Notes: generated from the sequence alone by a model not told the origin. Counted from the first letter of the stretch, positions 52,564 to 61,575 are shown. The stretch is DNA of 64,000 nucleotides from Actinomadura nitritigenes (GCF_017573545.1 NZ_JAGEOK010000020.1:1-64000), one strand, 5' to 3'. Program-made: numbers and translations.

Positions 52564-52606
52564 CTGGTCAGGGGGCGAGCCGCCAGGCGAGCCCCCTGGG
52601 CCAGGT
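52564..52606. terminator. Composite terminator 3' of nadA
   Basis: Outer stem CCTGG/CCAGG and inner stem CAGGGGGC/GCCCCCTG, followed by GTTT. It ends 3 bp from the nadA stop and serves both convergent genes. The CAGGGGGC core also appears in the repeats at 61.6 kb. Confidence 0.6.
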
Positions 52607-52609
52607 TTG

Positions 52610-53764
52610 TCAAGGCAGAGCGAGCATCTGGTCGAGTGCGGCTCTGGCGTTGCGGGCGGTGTCCTCGTCGACCGTGATCACGTTCTCCACCTCGCCGCGC
52701 ACCAGCGACTCCAGCGACCACACCAGGTGCGGCAGGTCGATGCGGTTCATCGTGGAGCAGTAGCAGACGGTCTTGTCGAGGAACATGACGTTCTTGTCCG
52801 GGTGGGCGTTCGCGAGGCGCCGGACGAGGTTCAGTTCGGTGCCGACCGCCCAGGACGTGCCGGGGTCGGCGGCCTCGATCGCCTTGATGATGTACTCGGT
52901 GGAGCCGATCTGGTCGGCGGCCGTGACGACCTCGTGCCGGCACTCGGGGTGGACGAGCACGTTGACGCCGGGCACGCGCGCCCGGACCTCGTCCACCGAC
53001 TCCTTGGTGAACCGGCCGTGCACCGAGCAGTGGCCGCGCCACAGGATCATCCTGGCGTCGCGCAGCTGCTCGTGGGTGAGGCCGCCCTCGCGGCGGTGCG
53101 GGCTGTAGACGACGCAGTCGTCCAGCGAGAAGCCCATCTCCAGGACGGCGGTGTTGCGGCCGAGGTGCTGGTCGGGCAGGAACAGCACCTTCTTGCCCTT
53201 GGAGTACGCCCAGTCGAGGGCGCGCTTGGCGTTGGACGAGGTGCACACCACGCCGCCGTGCCGGCCGACGAAGCCCTTGATGTCGGCCGAGGAGTTCATG
53301 TACGTGACCGGGACGACGTCGTCGGCGACGCCCGCGTCCTCCAGGACGTCCCAGCACTCCTCGACCTGGTCGAAGGTCGCCATGTCGGCCATGGAGCAGC
53401 CGGCGCCGAGGTCGGGCAGGATCACCTTCTGGTGCGGCGCGGTGAGGATGTCGGCGGACTCGGCCATGAAGTGCACGCCGCAGAACACGATGTAGGGCGC
53501 CTCCGGGCGCGCGGCGGCCTTCTGCGCGAGCTTGAACGAGTCGCCGGTGACGTCGGCGAACTGGATGACCTCGTCGCGCTGGTAGTGGTGGCCGAGGACG
53601 AACACCGAGTCGCCGAGGGCCGCCTTGGCGGCGCGGGCCCGCTCGACCAGCGCGGGGTCGGACGCCGGGGGCAGCTCGCCCGGGCAGTCCACGCCGCGCT
53701 CGCTGGCCGGGTCGGAGCCCTCGCCCAGGAGCAGCAGCGGAAGGTCGCGCACTGGGGTGGTCAC
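52610..53764 (-). CDS. nadA: Quinolinate synthase A
   Basis: A 384-residue [4Fe-4S] enzyme that condenses iminoaspartate with dihydroxyacetone phosphate. Likely cluster cysteines are C123 (DLGAGCSMADM), C246 (WRGHCSVHG) and C334 or C336 (KTVCYCSTMN). VLGHHYQRDEVIQFAD, MNSSADIKGF and HPECRHEVV are conserved family motifs. Start GTG 53764 follows AGGAGGGAG. It is divergent from erpA, an Fe-S carrier that could mature it. With nadE near the left edge it supports de novo NAD synthesis. Confidence 0.96.
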   Translation of the reverse strand: MTTPVRDLPLLLLGEGSDPASERGVDCPGELPPASDPALVERARAAKAALGDSVFVLGHHYQRDEVIQFADVTGDSFKLAQKAAARPEAPYIVFCGVHFMAESADILTAPHQKVILPDLGAGCSMADMATFDQVEECWDVLEDAGVADDVVPVTYMNSSADIKGFVGRHGGVVCTSSNAKRALDWAYSKGKKVLFLPDQHLGRNTAVLEMGFSLDDCVVYSPHRREGGLTHEQLRDARMILWRGHCSVHGRFTKESVDEVRARVPGVNVLVHPECRHEVVTAADQIGSTEYIIKAIEAADPGTSWAVGTELNLVRRLANAHPDKNVMFLDKTVCYCSTMNRIDLPHLVWSLESLVRGEVENVITVDEDTARNARAALDQMLALP

Positions 53765-53935
53765 GGGAGTCTCCCTCCTGCGACGGGACTTATCGTCGCT
53801 CTGACGACTAATGATGGCACACCATCGCCGCGGGGGAGGTGTGACGTAGGCCGCACCGCCCTGCGGCGTTAAACACGGGCGATACGCGGAATGGGCTTGT
53901 GGCGAGGTACGTTGTCCTACGGGAAGAGGCGTAAG

Positions 53936-53951
53936 TCGTCCTCGAGGACAA
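53936..53951. promoter_or_regulatory. Palindrome upstream of erpA
   Basis: TCGTCCTCGAGGACAA contains the perfect 12-bp palindrome GTCCTCGAGGAC (53938-53949), ending 49 bp before the erpA ATG. It differs at two positions from the palindrome upstream of htpX. Possible shared operator; unproven. Confidence 0.35.
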
Positions 53952-53999
53952 GCGACAGTCCGCCGCATCGCGGCGCAGCGAGACCCGGGAGCTGAACAC

Positions 54000-54362
54000 A
54001 TGACGGTTTCAGGCGAGACCACGCAGGAGACCACGCAGCAGGGCGTCATCCTCACCGACGCCGCCGCCGAGAAGGCCAGGGGCCTGCTCGAGCAGGAGGG
54101 CCGCGACGACCTTGCGCTGCGTGTCGCCGTGCAGCCGGGCGGCTGCTCCGGCCTGATCTACCAGCTCTTCTTCGACGAGCGGGAGATGGACGGCGACCAG
54201 ATCCAGGACTTCGGCGGGCTGAACGTGCGCGTCGACCGGATGAGCGCGCCCTACCTGACCGGCGCCACCATCGACTTCGTCGACACGATCGAGAAGCAGG
54301 GCTTCACGATCGACAACCCGAACGCGTCGGGCTCCTGCGCCTGCGGCGACTCCTTCAACTGA
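54000..54362 (+). CDS. erpA: A-type iron-sulfur cluster insertion protein
   Basis: A 120-residue A-type carrier. The three cluster cysteines are C49 (QPGGCSGLIYQ), C113 and C115 (GSCACGDSF). VDTIEKQGFTIDNPNASGSC is the conserved C-terminal segment. It delivers [4Fe-4S] or [2Fe-2S] clusters to target enzymes such as NadA, which is divergent from it. The ATG at 54000 has a GGGAGCTG leader. A cysteine desulfurase is encoded 2 kb downstream. Confidence 0.95.
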   Translation: MTVSGETTQETTQQGVILTDAAAEKARGLLEQEGRDDLALRVAVQPGGCSGLIYQLFFDEREMDGDQIQDFGGLNVRVDRMSAPYLTGATIDFVDTIEKQGFTIDNPNASGSCACGDSFN

Positions 54363-54369
54363 CGGAGCA

Positions 54370-54391
54370 CCGCCGGCCCGCGGGCCGGCGG
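54370..54391. repeat. 22-bp perfect palindrome after erpA
   Basis: CCGCCGGCCCG and its exact complement with no spacer, 8 bp after the erpA stop. It can fold into a cruciform or a weak terminator and is followed by the true terminator. Confidence 0.6.
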
Positions 54392-54427
54392 AGGGGCGGC
54401 CGGACGAGACGTCCGGGCCGCCCCTTT
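54392..54427 (+). terminator. erpA terminator
   Basis: AGGGGCGGCCGGAC pairs with GTCCGGGCCGCCCCT, one bulged G, and is followed by TTT. It is the one place near erpA with a terminator stem plus T run. Confidence 0.8.
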
Positions 54428-54550
54428 CGCATGCCCGCCCCGCACCGCCGGGATGCGCACCCGCCGCGTCGTGTGGTCCGATGGGAAGTAGTCTTTCCGG
54501 GTTGAAACAGCCGGTGACAAGCCGGACGACCACGACGAGGAGAGCGACGC

Positions 54551-55537
54551 GTGCGCATCGCCGTGACTGGCTCCATTGCGACCGACCATCTGATGACCTT
54601 CCCCGGAAGGTTCTCCGACCAGCTCCTGCCCGACCAGCTCGACCGGGTCTCGCTGTCCTTCCTGGTGGACGAGCTGGAGATCCGCCGCGGCGGCGTCGCC
54701 GCGAACATCTGCTTCGGGATGGGGAGCCTCGGCAAGGAGTCCATCCTCGTCGGCTCCGTCGGCGACGACTTCGCCGACTACCGCTCCTGGCTGGACCGGC
54801 ACGGCGTCGACACCGCCTCCGTGCACGTGTCCGAGCTGCACCACACCGCCCGGTTCCTGTGCACCACCGACCAGGACCAGAACCAGATCGCCTCCTTCTA
54901 CACCGGCGCGATGAGCGAGGCCCGCTCCATCGAGCTCGGCCCGGTCGCCGATCGCGTCGGCGGCCTCGACCTCGTGCTGATCAGCGCGAACGACCCGGAG
55001 GCCATGCTCCGGCACACCGACGAGTGCCGCTCGCGCGGCATCCCGTTCGCCGCCGACCCGTCCCAGCAGCTCGCCCGGATGGACGGCGCGGACGTCCGCC
55101 GCCTCCTGGACGGCGCCGCGTACCTGTTCAGCAACGAGTACGAGAAGGCGCTGTTCGAGGAGAAGACCGGCTGGTCGGGCGAGGAGGTGCTGTCCCGGGT
55201 CGGGATCCGCGTCACCACCCTCGGCGCCAAGGGCGTCGTCATCGACCGGCAGGGGGAGGAGGGCCTGCACGTGCCCTGCGTCCCCGTCCAGAACGTCGTG
55301 GACCCGACCGGCGTCGGCGACGCGTTCCGCTCCGGCTTCCTGTCGGCGACGGCCTGGGGCCTGCCGCTGGAGCGCGCCGCGCAGGTCGGCAGCACCGTCG
55401 CGGCCCACGCTCTGGAGGCCGCCGGCCCGCAGGAGTACACGCTGTCGCGGCGGGCGTTCCTCGACCGGCTCTCCGCCGCCTACGGCGCCGGTGCGGCCGC
55501 CGACGTCGAGCCGCACCTCACCTGCCCCAACGCGTGA
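54551..55537 (+). CDS. adoK: Adenosine kinase, PfkB family
   Basis: A 328-residue ribokinase-fold enzyme matching mycobacterial AdoK: AVTGSIATDHLMTFPGRFSD start, LSFLVDELEIRRGGVAANI (PfkB signature 1), ISANDPEAMLRHTDECR, and DPTGVGDAFRSGFL (the GxGD catalytic base). It phosphorylates adenosine to AMP. Start GTG 54551 with AGGAGAGCG ahead. Gene order erpA-adoK-ctaC is similar to that in Mycobacterium as I recall it, supporting the call. It is convergent with the tusA-like gene. Confidence 0.9.
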   Translation: MRIAVTGSIATDHLMTFPGRFSDQLLPDQLDRVSLSFLVDELEIRRGGVAANICFGMGSLGKESILVGSVGDDFADYRSWLDRHGVDTASVHVSELHHTARFLCTTDQDQNQIASFYTGAMSEARSIELGPVADRVGGLDLVLISANDPEAMLRHTDECRSRGIPFAADPSQQLARMDGADVRRLLDGAAYLFSNEYEKALFEEKTGWSGEEVLSRVGIRVTTLGAKGVVIDRQGEEGLHVPCVPVQNVVDPTGVGDAFRSGFLSATAWGLPLERAAQVGSTVAAHALEAAGPQEYTLSRRAFLDRLSAAYGAGAAADVEPHLTCPNA

Positions 55538-55589
55538 GCGGCGCGTCGCAGGGGACCGCGCCCGCGCGGCCCCCGGCGACGGCGTGGCG

Positions 55590-55898
55590 TCAGTACGTCC
55601 GGCGGATGTGGAAGCCCCAGCCGCCCTGCGGGAGCGTCTCCTCGCGGACGAAGTCCTGCGACTTCATCCGGCACCAGGCGGGAACGTCGGTGCGCGCGGC
55701 GGCGTCGTCGGCGAGGACCGCGATGACCTCGCCGACCGGGACCTCGCGGATCCGCTCCGCCAGCATGATGATCGGGATCGGGCACTTGCGGCCGAGCGCG
55801 TCGATGACCAGGGCCGGGGGAGGCCAGGCGGGTTCGGCGGGGGGCGGTGCCGCCGTCCCGTTGGAGACTCCGCTCCTGGCGCGGCCTCGGAACCTCAT
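55590..55898 (-). CDS. TusA-family sulfurtransferase
   Basis: A 102-residue protein. After a Pro/Ala-rich leader of about 25 residues, the TusA fold starts at VIDALGRKCPIPIIMLAERI with the acceptor cysteine C39 in the CPxPI motif. ADDAAARTDVPAWC and GWGFHIRRTY complete the two-layer fold. It would carry persulfide sulfur from the cysteine desulfurase encoded 64 bp upstream on the same strand. ATG 55898. Target (tRNA, cofactor or other) is unknown. Confidence 0.9.
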   Translation of the reverse strand: MRFRGRARSGVSNGTAAPPPAEPAWPPPALVIDALGRKCPIPIIMLAERIREVPVGEVIAVLADDAAARTDVPAWCRMKSQDFVREETLPQGGWGFHIRRTY

Positions 55899-55962
55899 GG
55901 GCGCGACCGCCTCCCTTTCCTGATGCTTCGGGCTCGATGTGGTGTTCTGCCGCCGGTGCCGG

Positions 55963-57123
55963 TCACGGGTCCAGCGCGTTCAGCGCCGTCCGGCGCAGCC
56001 GGGCCACGGTGCCGGGGAGGACGGTGAGGAACCGGTCGACGTCGGCGGAAGCCACGCCACGCGGCAGCGATACCCGCACGTTCCCATGGGTAATCACTCC
56101 CATCGCCTCGAGCACATGACTCGGACGCAGCGTATCCGCCGTGCACGAGCTACCGGACGAAACGGCGAAACCCGCGCGGTCGAGTTCGGTCAGCAGCGCC
56201 TCGCCCTCCACGTACAGGCAGGAGAACGTGACGATGTGCGGCAGCCGGCGGACCGGGTCGCCGACGACCTCGACGTCCGGCACGGCCGCCGGGACCTCCG
56301 TGCGGATCCGGTCCACGAGCGCGGCGAGCCGCGGGCCCTCCTCCTCCGCCTCCGCGCGGAACGCCTCCAGCGCGGCGGCGGCCGCCACGGCGGCCGGGAC
56401 GTTCTCGAACCCCGGGACGCGGCGCGCCCCGCGCTCGTCGGCGGGCAGCGGGGAGCGCCACCGGGTGCCCTTGCGGATCGCGAGGACCCCGACACCCGCG
56501 GGCCCGCCCCACTTGTGGGCGCTGCCGGCCAGGAGCGACCAGCCGCCGGGCACGTCCACCCGGCCGAGCGACTGCGCGGCGTCCACCAGCAGCGGCACGC
56601 CCGCCGCGCGGCACGCCTCGGCCGCCTCCGCGACGGGCTGGAGCGTCCCGACCTCGTGGTTGGCCGACTGCAGGCACGCCAGCGCGGTGTCCGGGCGCAG
56701 CGCCGCGGCGAACGCGGCCGGGTCGACGCGCCCGGACCGGTCGACGCCGACGACCGTGACCTCGCCGCCGTCCGCCTCGTGCAGCTCGGCGGCGTGCAGC
56801 ACGCTGGAGTGCTCGACCGCGCTCACCACCAGGTGGCGCCCGGCCCGCCGGCGCGCCTGGAGCCCCCCGAGGACCGCCAGGTGCACCGCCTGGGTGCCCG
56901 ACGACGTGAACGACACCTCGTCCGGCCGTGCGCCCAGGACGCCCGCGACGCGCGCGCGGGCCCGGTCCAGCAGCATGCGGGTGCCCCGGGCCCGCCCGTA
57001 CAACCTGGCGGGATCGGCCCAGCCCGCGTCCAGCGCCTCCAGCAGCGCCGCTCGCGCCGCGGGATGCGGCGGCTCGGTCGAGGCGGCGTCGAAGTACCCG
57101 TCCGGCGCACTGGAGTCAGCCAC
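55963..57123 (-). CDS. Class V cysteine desulfurase
   Basis: A 386-residue PLP enzyme of the NifS/IscS type. The PLP lysine is K204 in GSAHKWGGPAG. The active-site loop is SSGSSCTADTLRPSHVLEA with C327. SSGTQAVHLAVLGGL, LVDAAQSLGRVDV and QSANHEVGT are family motifs. It removes sulfur from cysteine to form a persulfide; the TusA-like carrier encoded next can accept it. Start GTG 57123, divergent from ctaC. Confidence 0.92.
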   Translation of the reverse strand: MADSSAPDGYFDAASTEPPHPAARAALLEALDAGWADPARLYGRARGTRMLLDRARARVAGVLGARPDEVSFTSSGTQAVHLAVLGGLQARRRAGRHLVVSAVEHSSVLHAAELHEADGGEVTVVGVDRSGRVDPAAFAAALRPDTALACLQSANHEVGTLQPVAEAAEACRAAGVPLLVDAAQSLGRVDVPGGWSLLAGSAHKWGGPAGVGVLAIRKGTRWRSPLPADERGARRVPGFENVPAAVAAAAALEAFRAEAEEEGPRLAALVDRIRTEVPAAVPDVEVVGDPVRRLPHIVTFSCLYVEGEALLTELDRAGFAVSSGSSCTADTLRPSHVLEAMGVITHGNVRVSLPRGVASADVDRFLTVLPGTVARLRRTALNALDP

Positions 57124-57143
57124 GCCAGAACACTAACCGGGCA

Positions 57144-57194
57144 CCCGATCGGGGGTTCGCGCGACCCTAGCGCTAGTGTGTCCACCACACGTGT
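57144..57194. promoter_or_regulatory. Cluster of short palindromes between the desulfurase and ctaC genes
   Basis: The divergent 128-bp region holds CCCGATCGGG (57144-57153), CTAGCGCTAG (57167-57176) and ACACGTGT (57187-57194). Any of these may be operators for the cytochrome oxidase or sulfur genes. No regulator is assigned. Confidence 0.3.
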
Positions 57195-57251
57195 AACAAC
57201 TGATCTCACCGCCCGGGTCGACCGGGCTTTCATCCGTGGGGAAGGCATTCC

Positions 57252-58085
57252 GTGAGTCCGACCCGCTCTGGGGAGCGGCGTACGCCTGTGCGCAGTCGCC
57301 GCGCATTGAAAAGCGCCGGCGCGCTAGGGCTGCTGGCGCTGTCCGCAACCGCGTGCAGCGGCCAGGCATCCCGTCTGGGCATGCCCGAGCCGATCGGCCC
57401 GCAGGCCGAGCGCATGCTGAAGCTCTGGCAGGGGTCCTGGATCGCGGCGTTCGCCGTCGGGGCCGTCGTCTGGGGCCTGATCATCTGGGCGGTGCTGTTC
57501 CACCGCAAGCGCTCCGACGACCTGCCTCCGCAGGTCCGCTACAACATGCCGATCGAGATCCTCTACACGGCGGTCCCGTTCGTCATCATCGCGGTCCTGT
57601 TCTACTTCACGGCACGCGACGAGAACTACGTCGAGAAGACCACCAAGAACCCTCCCGTGGTCGTCGACGTCACCGCGTTCCAGTGGAGCTGGCAGTTCGA
57701 CTACAAGCAGAAGGACAACGCCGGCACGGAGCAGACCGTCGCCTCGGTCGTGGGCCAGCCGGTCAACCCGAACTCCACCTCCGGTGCCAAGCCCGTGATG
57801 ATCATCCCGGCCGGTGAGCACGTGCGGGTGCGACTGCACTCCAACGACGTCATCCACTCGTTCTGGGTCCCGGCGCTCCTCTACAAGAAGGACGTCATGC
57901 CCGGCTACGACAACGAGTTCGAGTTCGAGGCGACCAAGCTGGGCACCTATGAGGGCCGCTGCGCCGAGCTCTGCGGCGTCGACCACAGCCGGATGCTGTT
58001 CCAGCTGAAGGTGGTCACGCCGGCCCAGTACCAGAAGTTCATCGCCGATTCGAAGGCCGCCCTGGCCGCGGGGGGTGCCAAGTGA
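57252..58085 (+). CDS. ctaC: Cytochrome c oxidase subunit II
   Basis: A 277-residue aa3 oxidase subunit. A lipoprotein signal ends at C35 (LSATAC). Two helices follow (IAAFAVGAVVWGLIIWAVLF, EILYTAVPFVIIAVLFYF), then the cupredoxin domain. The CuA site is C237-x3-C241 with H245 and M248 (CAELCGVDHSRM), plus the upstream HSFWVPALLYKKD histidine. It receives electrons from cytochrome c or the bc1-cc complex and passes them to subunit I. GTG 57252. Overlaps ctaD by 4 nt. Confidence 0.97.
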   Translation: MSPTRSGERRTPVRSRRALKSAGALGLLALSATACSGQASRLGMPEPIGPQAERMLKLWQGSWIAAFAVGAVVWGLIIWAVLFHRKRSDDLPPQVRYNMPIEILYTAVPFVIIAVLFYFTARDENYVEKTTKNPPVVVDVTAFQWSWQFDYKQKDNAGTEQTVASVVGQPVNPNSTSGAKPVMIIPAGEHVRVRLHSNDVIHSFWVPALLYKKDVMPGYDNEFEFEATKLGTYEGRCAELCGVDHSRMLFQLKVVTPAQYQKFIADSKAALAAGGAK

Positions 58086-59746
58086 CCACGATCAGTCACG
58101 CACCGAGCGCGCCGGTCACCACGGTGCGGACGAGCAAGGGGCGCATCGTCGCCAACTGGCTGTCGTCCACCGACCACAAGGTGATCGGCTACCTCTACCT
58201 GATCACCTCTTTCGTGATGTTCCTGTTCGGCGGCATCCTGGCGCTGGTCATCCGCGCCGAGCTGTTCAAGCCGGGCCTGCAGGTGGTCAGCAACGAGCAG
58301 TACAACCAGATGTTCACCATGCACGGCACGATCATGCTGCTGATGTTCGCGACGCCGCTGTTCGCGGGCTTCACGAACGTGATCATGCCGCTGCAGATCG
58401 GCGCGCCGGACGTGGCGTTCCCCCGGTTGAACATGCTGGCGTACTGGCTGTTCCTGTTCGGCAGCCTGATCGTCATCGCGGGCTTCCTGACCCCGGGCGG
58501 CGCGGCCAGCTTCGGCTGGTTCGCCTACGCCCCGCTCTCCGACGCGGTCCGCTCGCCGGGCGTCGGCGGCGACATGTGGGTGATGGGCCTGGCCATGTCG
58601 GGCTTCGGCACCATCATGGGCGCGGTCAACTTCATCACGACGATCCTGTGCATGCGCGCGCCGGGCATGACCATGTTCCGGATGCCGATCTTCACCTGGA
58701 ACGTCCTGCTGACCTCGATCCTGGTCCTGCTGGCGTTCCCGGTCCTCGCCGCCGCGCTGCTGGCCCTGGAGGCCGACCGCAAGCTCGGCGCGCACGTGTT
58801 CGACGCCTCGCACGGCGGTGCGCTGCTGTGGCAGCACCTGTTCTGGTTCTTCGGGCATCCGGAGGTCTACATCATCGCGTTGCCCTTCTTCGGCATCGTG
58901 ACGGAGATCCTGCCGGTGTTCTCCCGCAAGCCCGTCTTCGGCTACATCGGCCTGGTCTTCGCGACCATCAGCATCGCGGGCCTGTCGGTCACCGTGTGGG
59001 CGCACCACATGTTCGTCACCGGCCAGGTGCTGCTGCCGTTCTTCTCCTTCATGACGTTTCTCATCGCCGTGCCCACGGGGGTGAAGTTCTTCAACTGGGT
59101 CGGGACGATCTGGCGAGGGCAGTTGACGTTCGAGTCGCCGATGCTGTGGTCGCTGGGCTTCCTGGTGACGTTCCTGTTCGGCGGCCTGACCGGCGTCATC
59201 CTCGCGTCCCCGCCGATGGACTTCCAGCTGTCGGACTCCTACTTCGTGGTCGCGCACTTCCACTACGTCGTGTTCGGCACCGTGGTCTTCGCGATGTTCG
59301 CGGGCTTCTACTTCTGGTGGCCGAAGTGGACCGGCAAGATGCTGAACGACCGGCTCGGCAAGGTGCACTTCTGGCTGCTGTTCATCGGCTTCCACGGCAC
59401 CTTCCTCATCCAGCACTGGCTGGGCGCCGAGGGCATGCCGCGCCGGTACGCCGACTACCCGAAGGAGTTCGAGGGCCTGAACCAGGTGTCGTCGATCTTC
59501 GCCTTCATCCTGGGCGCGTCGATGCTGCCGTTCTTCTACAACGTGTACATCACGTGGAAGAAGGGCAAGCGCGTCGAGGTGGACGACCCGTGGGGCTACG
59601 GCTCGTCGCTGGAGTGGGCCACCTCGTGCCCGCCGCCGCGGCACAACTTCAACTCGATCCCGAAGATCCGTTCCGAGCGGCCGGCGTTCGACCTGCACCA
59701 CCCGCACGTGGGCGCGCAGGGCGAGCTCGCCGGGGCGAAGGAGTAG
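58082..59746 (+). CDS. ctaD: Cytochrome c oxidase subunit I
   Basis: A 554-residue haem-copper oxidase with twelve helices. MHGTIMLLMFATPLFAGF holds the low-spin haem His. WQHLFWFFGHPEVYIIALPF provides the CuB His with the crosslinked Tyr, and VWAHHMFVTGQ the further CuB histidines. YFVVAHFHYVVFGTV carries the high-spin haem histidine. It reduces O2 and pumps protons. Its start overlaps ctaC (GTGA). ctaF follows 3 bp after the stop. No ctaE or qcr genes are in the window. Confidence 0.97.
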   Translation: MTTISHAPSAPVTTVRTSKGRIVANWLSSTDHKVIGYLYLITSFVMFLFGGILALVIRAELFKPGLQVVSNEQYNQMFTMHGTIMLLMFATPLFAGFTNVIMPLQIGAPDVAFPRLNMLAYWLFLFGSLIVIAGFLTPGGAASFGWFAYAPLSDAVRSPGVGGDMWVMGLAMSGFGTIMGAVNFITTILCMRAPGMTMFRMPIFTWNVLLTSILVLLAFPVLAAALLALEADRKLGAHVFDASHGGALLWQHLFWFFGHPEVYIIALPFFGIVTEILPVFSRKPVFGYIGLVFATISIAGLSVTVWAHHMFVTGQVLLPFFSFMTFLIAVPTGVKFFNWVGTIWRGQLTFESPMLWSLGFLVTFLFGGLTGVILASPPMDFQLSDSYFVVAHFHYVVFGTVVFAMFAGFYFWWPKWTGKMLNDRLGKVHFWLLFIGFHGTFLIQHWLGAEGMPRRYADYPKEFEGLNQVSSIFAFILGASMLPFFYNVYITWKKGKRVEVDDPWGYGSSLEWATSCPPPRHNFNSIPKIRSERPAFDLHHPHVGAQGELAGAKE

Positions 59747-59749
59747 CCG

Positions 59750-60160
59750 ATGCGCGTCCAGGCGTTCATGTTCTACGGTTGCGCGGTCTTCTTCCTCGCC
59801 ACCGACGTCGTGTACTGGCTCTGGTCGGGTGACTGGACCGGCACCACGGCGCTCGCGCTCGCGATCGGCCTCGCCGGGCTGATCGGGTTCTACATCCACT
59901 TCACCGTCCGGCGCCTCGAGCGGGCGAACGCGGGCCCGCTCTACGAGGACGACCCGCAGGGCGACATCGCCGACGCGGCGGGCGAGCTGGGCTTCTTCAG
60001 CCCGCACAGCTGGTGGCCGCTGTTCCTCGGCCTGTCGGCCGCGGCCGTCGCCCTCGGCGTCGTGTTCGGCTGGTGGCTGGTGATCCTCGGTGCGTGCGCC
60101 GCGATCCTGACCTCGATCGGACTGGTGTTCGAGTACTACCGGGGTCATTTCGCCCACTGA
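59750..60160 (+). CDS. ctaF: Cytochrome c oxidase subunit IV (actinobacterial type)
   Basis: A 136-residue membrane protein with four helices in pairs. FMFYGCAVFFLATDVVYWL start and SPHSWWPLFLGLSAAAVALG later match the actinobacterial subunit IV (DUF2631/CtaF) that stabilises the aa3 oxidase. Start ATG 59750, 3 bp after ctaD, so the three genes form one operon. It ends at a strong terminator. Confidence 0.95.
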   Translation: MRVQAFMFYGCAVFFLATDVVYWLWSGDWTGTTALALAIGLAGLIGFYIHFTVRRLERANAGPLYEDDPQGDIADAAGELGFFSPHSWWPLFLGLSAAAVALGVVFGWWLVILGACAAILTSIGLVFEYYRGHFAH

Positions 60161-60179
60161 CCGGTAAAAGAACCCCAAG

Positions 60180-60217
60180 AGGGGCGGTATCCGCAATTTC
60201 GCGGGTACCGCCCCTTT
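60180..60217 (+). terminator. ctaCDF operon terminator
   Basis: A 15-bp stem (one G-T pair) with an AATTTC loop, AGGGGCGGTATCCGC arm, followed by TT, 19 bp after the ctaF stop. A clear intrinsic terminator for this GC-rich genome. Confidence 0.9.
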
Positions 60218-60297
60218 CACATACTGGACGTCGTCCCAGCAAATAGGGCTGGCCAGGCGAATCGCTCGTCCAGGTGGGAAACGACCGGGGGGTCCAC

Positions 60298-61575
60298 GTG
60301 CGGGTGGGTGACTCAGGACCGAGGTACCGGGGAAGGCGTGCCGCCGCCGTCCTTGCGGGCGCGGGCATGGTGGCGGGCGTCGCGGCGTGCTCCGGACAGC
60401 AGGCGGTGACCGGACGGGACGCGGTCTCGCTCGCCGTGTCGCCGGGCGGCGGTGCGGCGCTGCCGCCCGACAGCCCGATCGACGTGCGGGCGAAGACCGG
60501 CAGGATCGCGAACGTCACGGTGACGACGGCGAAGGGCGCGCCCGTCGAGGGCGACCTGAACGCCGACCGGACGCAGTGGCGGTCGCGCTGGTCCCTCGCG
60601 CCGGGCCAGTCCTACACGGTGGACGCCACGGCCGTCGGCAAGGACGGCAGGACGCGCACGGTCCGCAGCGGCTTCACCGTCGCGACCGTGCAGAAGAAGT
60701 TCGGGGTCACCGTCGACGCGCCGTTCGACAAGGAGACCGTCGGCGTCGGCATCCCGATCATCATGCGCTTCGACAGCCCGGTGAAGGACAGGGCCGCGGT
60801 CGAGCGGGCGCTGGAGGTGCGCTCCGACAAGCCCGTCGAGGGCGCCTGGCACTGGCTCGGGAACCAGGAGGTCGTGTTCCGGACCAAGGAGTACTGGCCC
60901 GCGCACACCAAGGCGTCGTTCGTCGCCCACCTCAGCGGCGTGAACAACGGCAAGGGCATGTACGGCGGCAAGGACTACGCCGTGAACTTCACCGTCGGCG
61001 ACTCCCACGTCTCGACGGCCGGCGAGGACAACCACAAGATGGTCGTGAAGATCAACGGGAGGAAGGCCCGGACGATCCCGACCAGCATGGGACGCGGCGG
61101 CGAGGAGAAGTACACCACCACGAACGGCGTCCACCTGACGATGCAGAAGGACGACCCGGTCACGATGACGTCGGACTGGGAGGGGTGCGGCCAGGGCTGC
61201 GCCGGCTACTACAGCCTCACCGTGTACAAGGCGGTGAAGATCTCCGACAGCGGCGAGTACGTGCACAGCGCACCGTGGTCGGTCGGGGACCAGGGCCACG
61301 ACAACGTCAGCCACGGCTGCATCAACGTCAGCCCCTCCGACGCCAAGTGGTTCTACAACCTCGCCCAGCGCGGCGACGTCGTCACCGTCACCGGCACCAG
61401 CCGCCCGCTGGCCCCGGACAACGGCTGGGGCTTCTGGCAGATGGGCTGGAGCGACTGGGTGAAGGGCAGCGCCCTCAAGCGGTCGGTCTCGACGGCCCCG
61501 CACGCGGACGCCGCGACCCTCTCCGCCCAGTCCGGCCAGGGCGCCGCCCAAAAGCCCCGCGCCAGCCATAACTGA
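60298..61575 (+). CDS. L,D-transpeptidase (LdtMt2-like lipoprotein)
   Basis: A 425-residue exported peptidoglycan cross-linking enzyme. Lipobox C31 (VAGVAAC). Two Ig-like domains follow (about 45-230), then the YkuD catalytic domain. The catalytic motif is HGCINVSPSDA with C341, preceded by HSAPWSVGDQGHDNVS. The C-terminal NGWGFWQMGWSDWVKG tail is typical of actinobacterial Ldts. It forms 3-3 cross-links between meso-diaminopimelate residues. GTG 60298 with GGGGGGT; a GTG at 60274 is also possible. Confidence 0.93.
   Translation: MRVGDSGPRYRGRRAAAVLAGAGMVAGVAACSGQQAVTGRDAVSLAVSPGGGAALPPDSPIDVRAKTGRIANVTVTTAKGAPVEGDLNADRTQWRSRWSLAPGQSYTVDATAVGKDGRTRTVRSGFTVATVQKKFGVTVDAPFDKETVGVGIPIIMRFDSPVKDRAAVERALEVRSDKPVEGAWHWLGNQEVVFRTKEYWPAHTKASFVAHLSGVNNGKGMYGGKDYAVNFTVGDSHVSTAGEDNHKMVVKINGRKARTIPTSMGRGGEEKYTTTNGVHLTMQKDDPVTMTSDWEGCGQGCAGYYSLTVYKAVKISDSGEYVHSAPWSVGDQGHDNVSHGCINVSPSDAKWFYNLAQRGDVVTVTGTSRPLAPDNGWGFWQMGWSDWVKGSALKRSVSTAPHADAATLSAQSGQGAAQKPRASHN

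Noticed and set aside
53793..53807. TCGTC-N5-GACGA as an operator of nadA
   Set aside because: Five-bp arms in a GC-rich promoter region; no regulator or second copy supports it.
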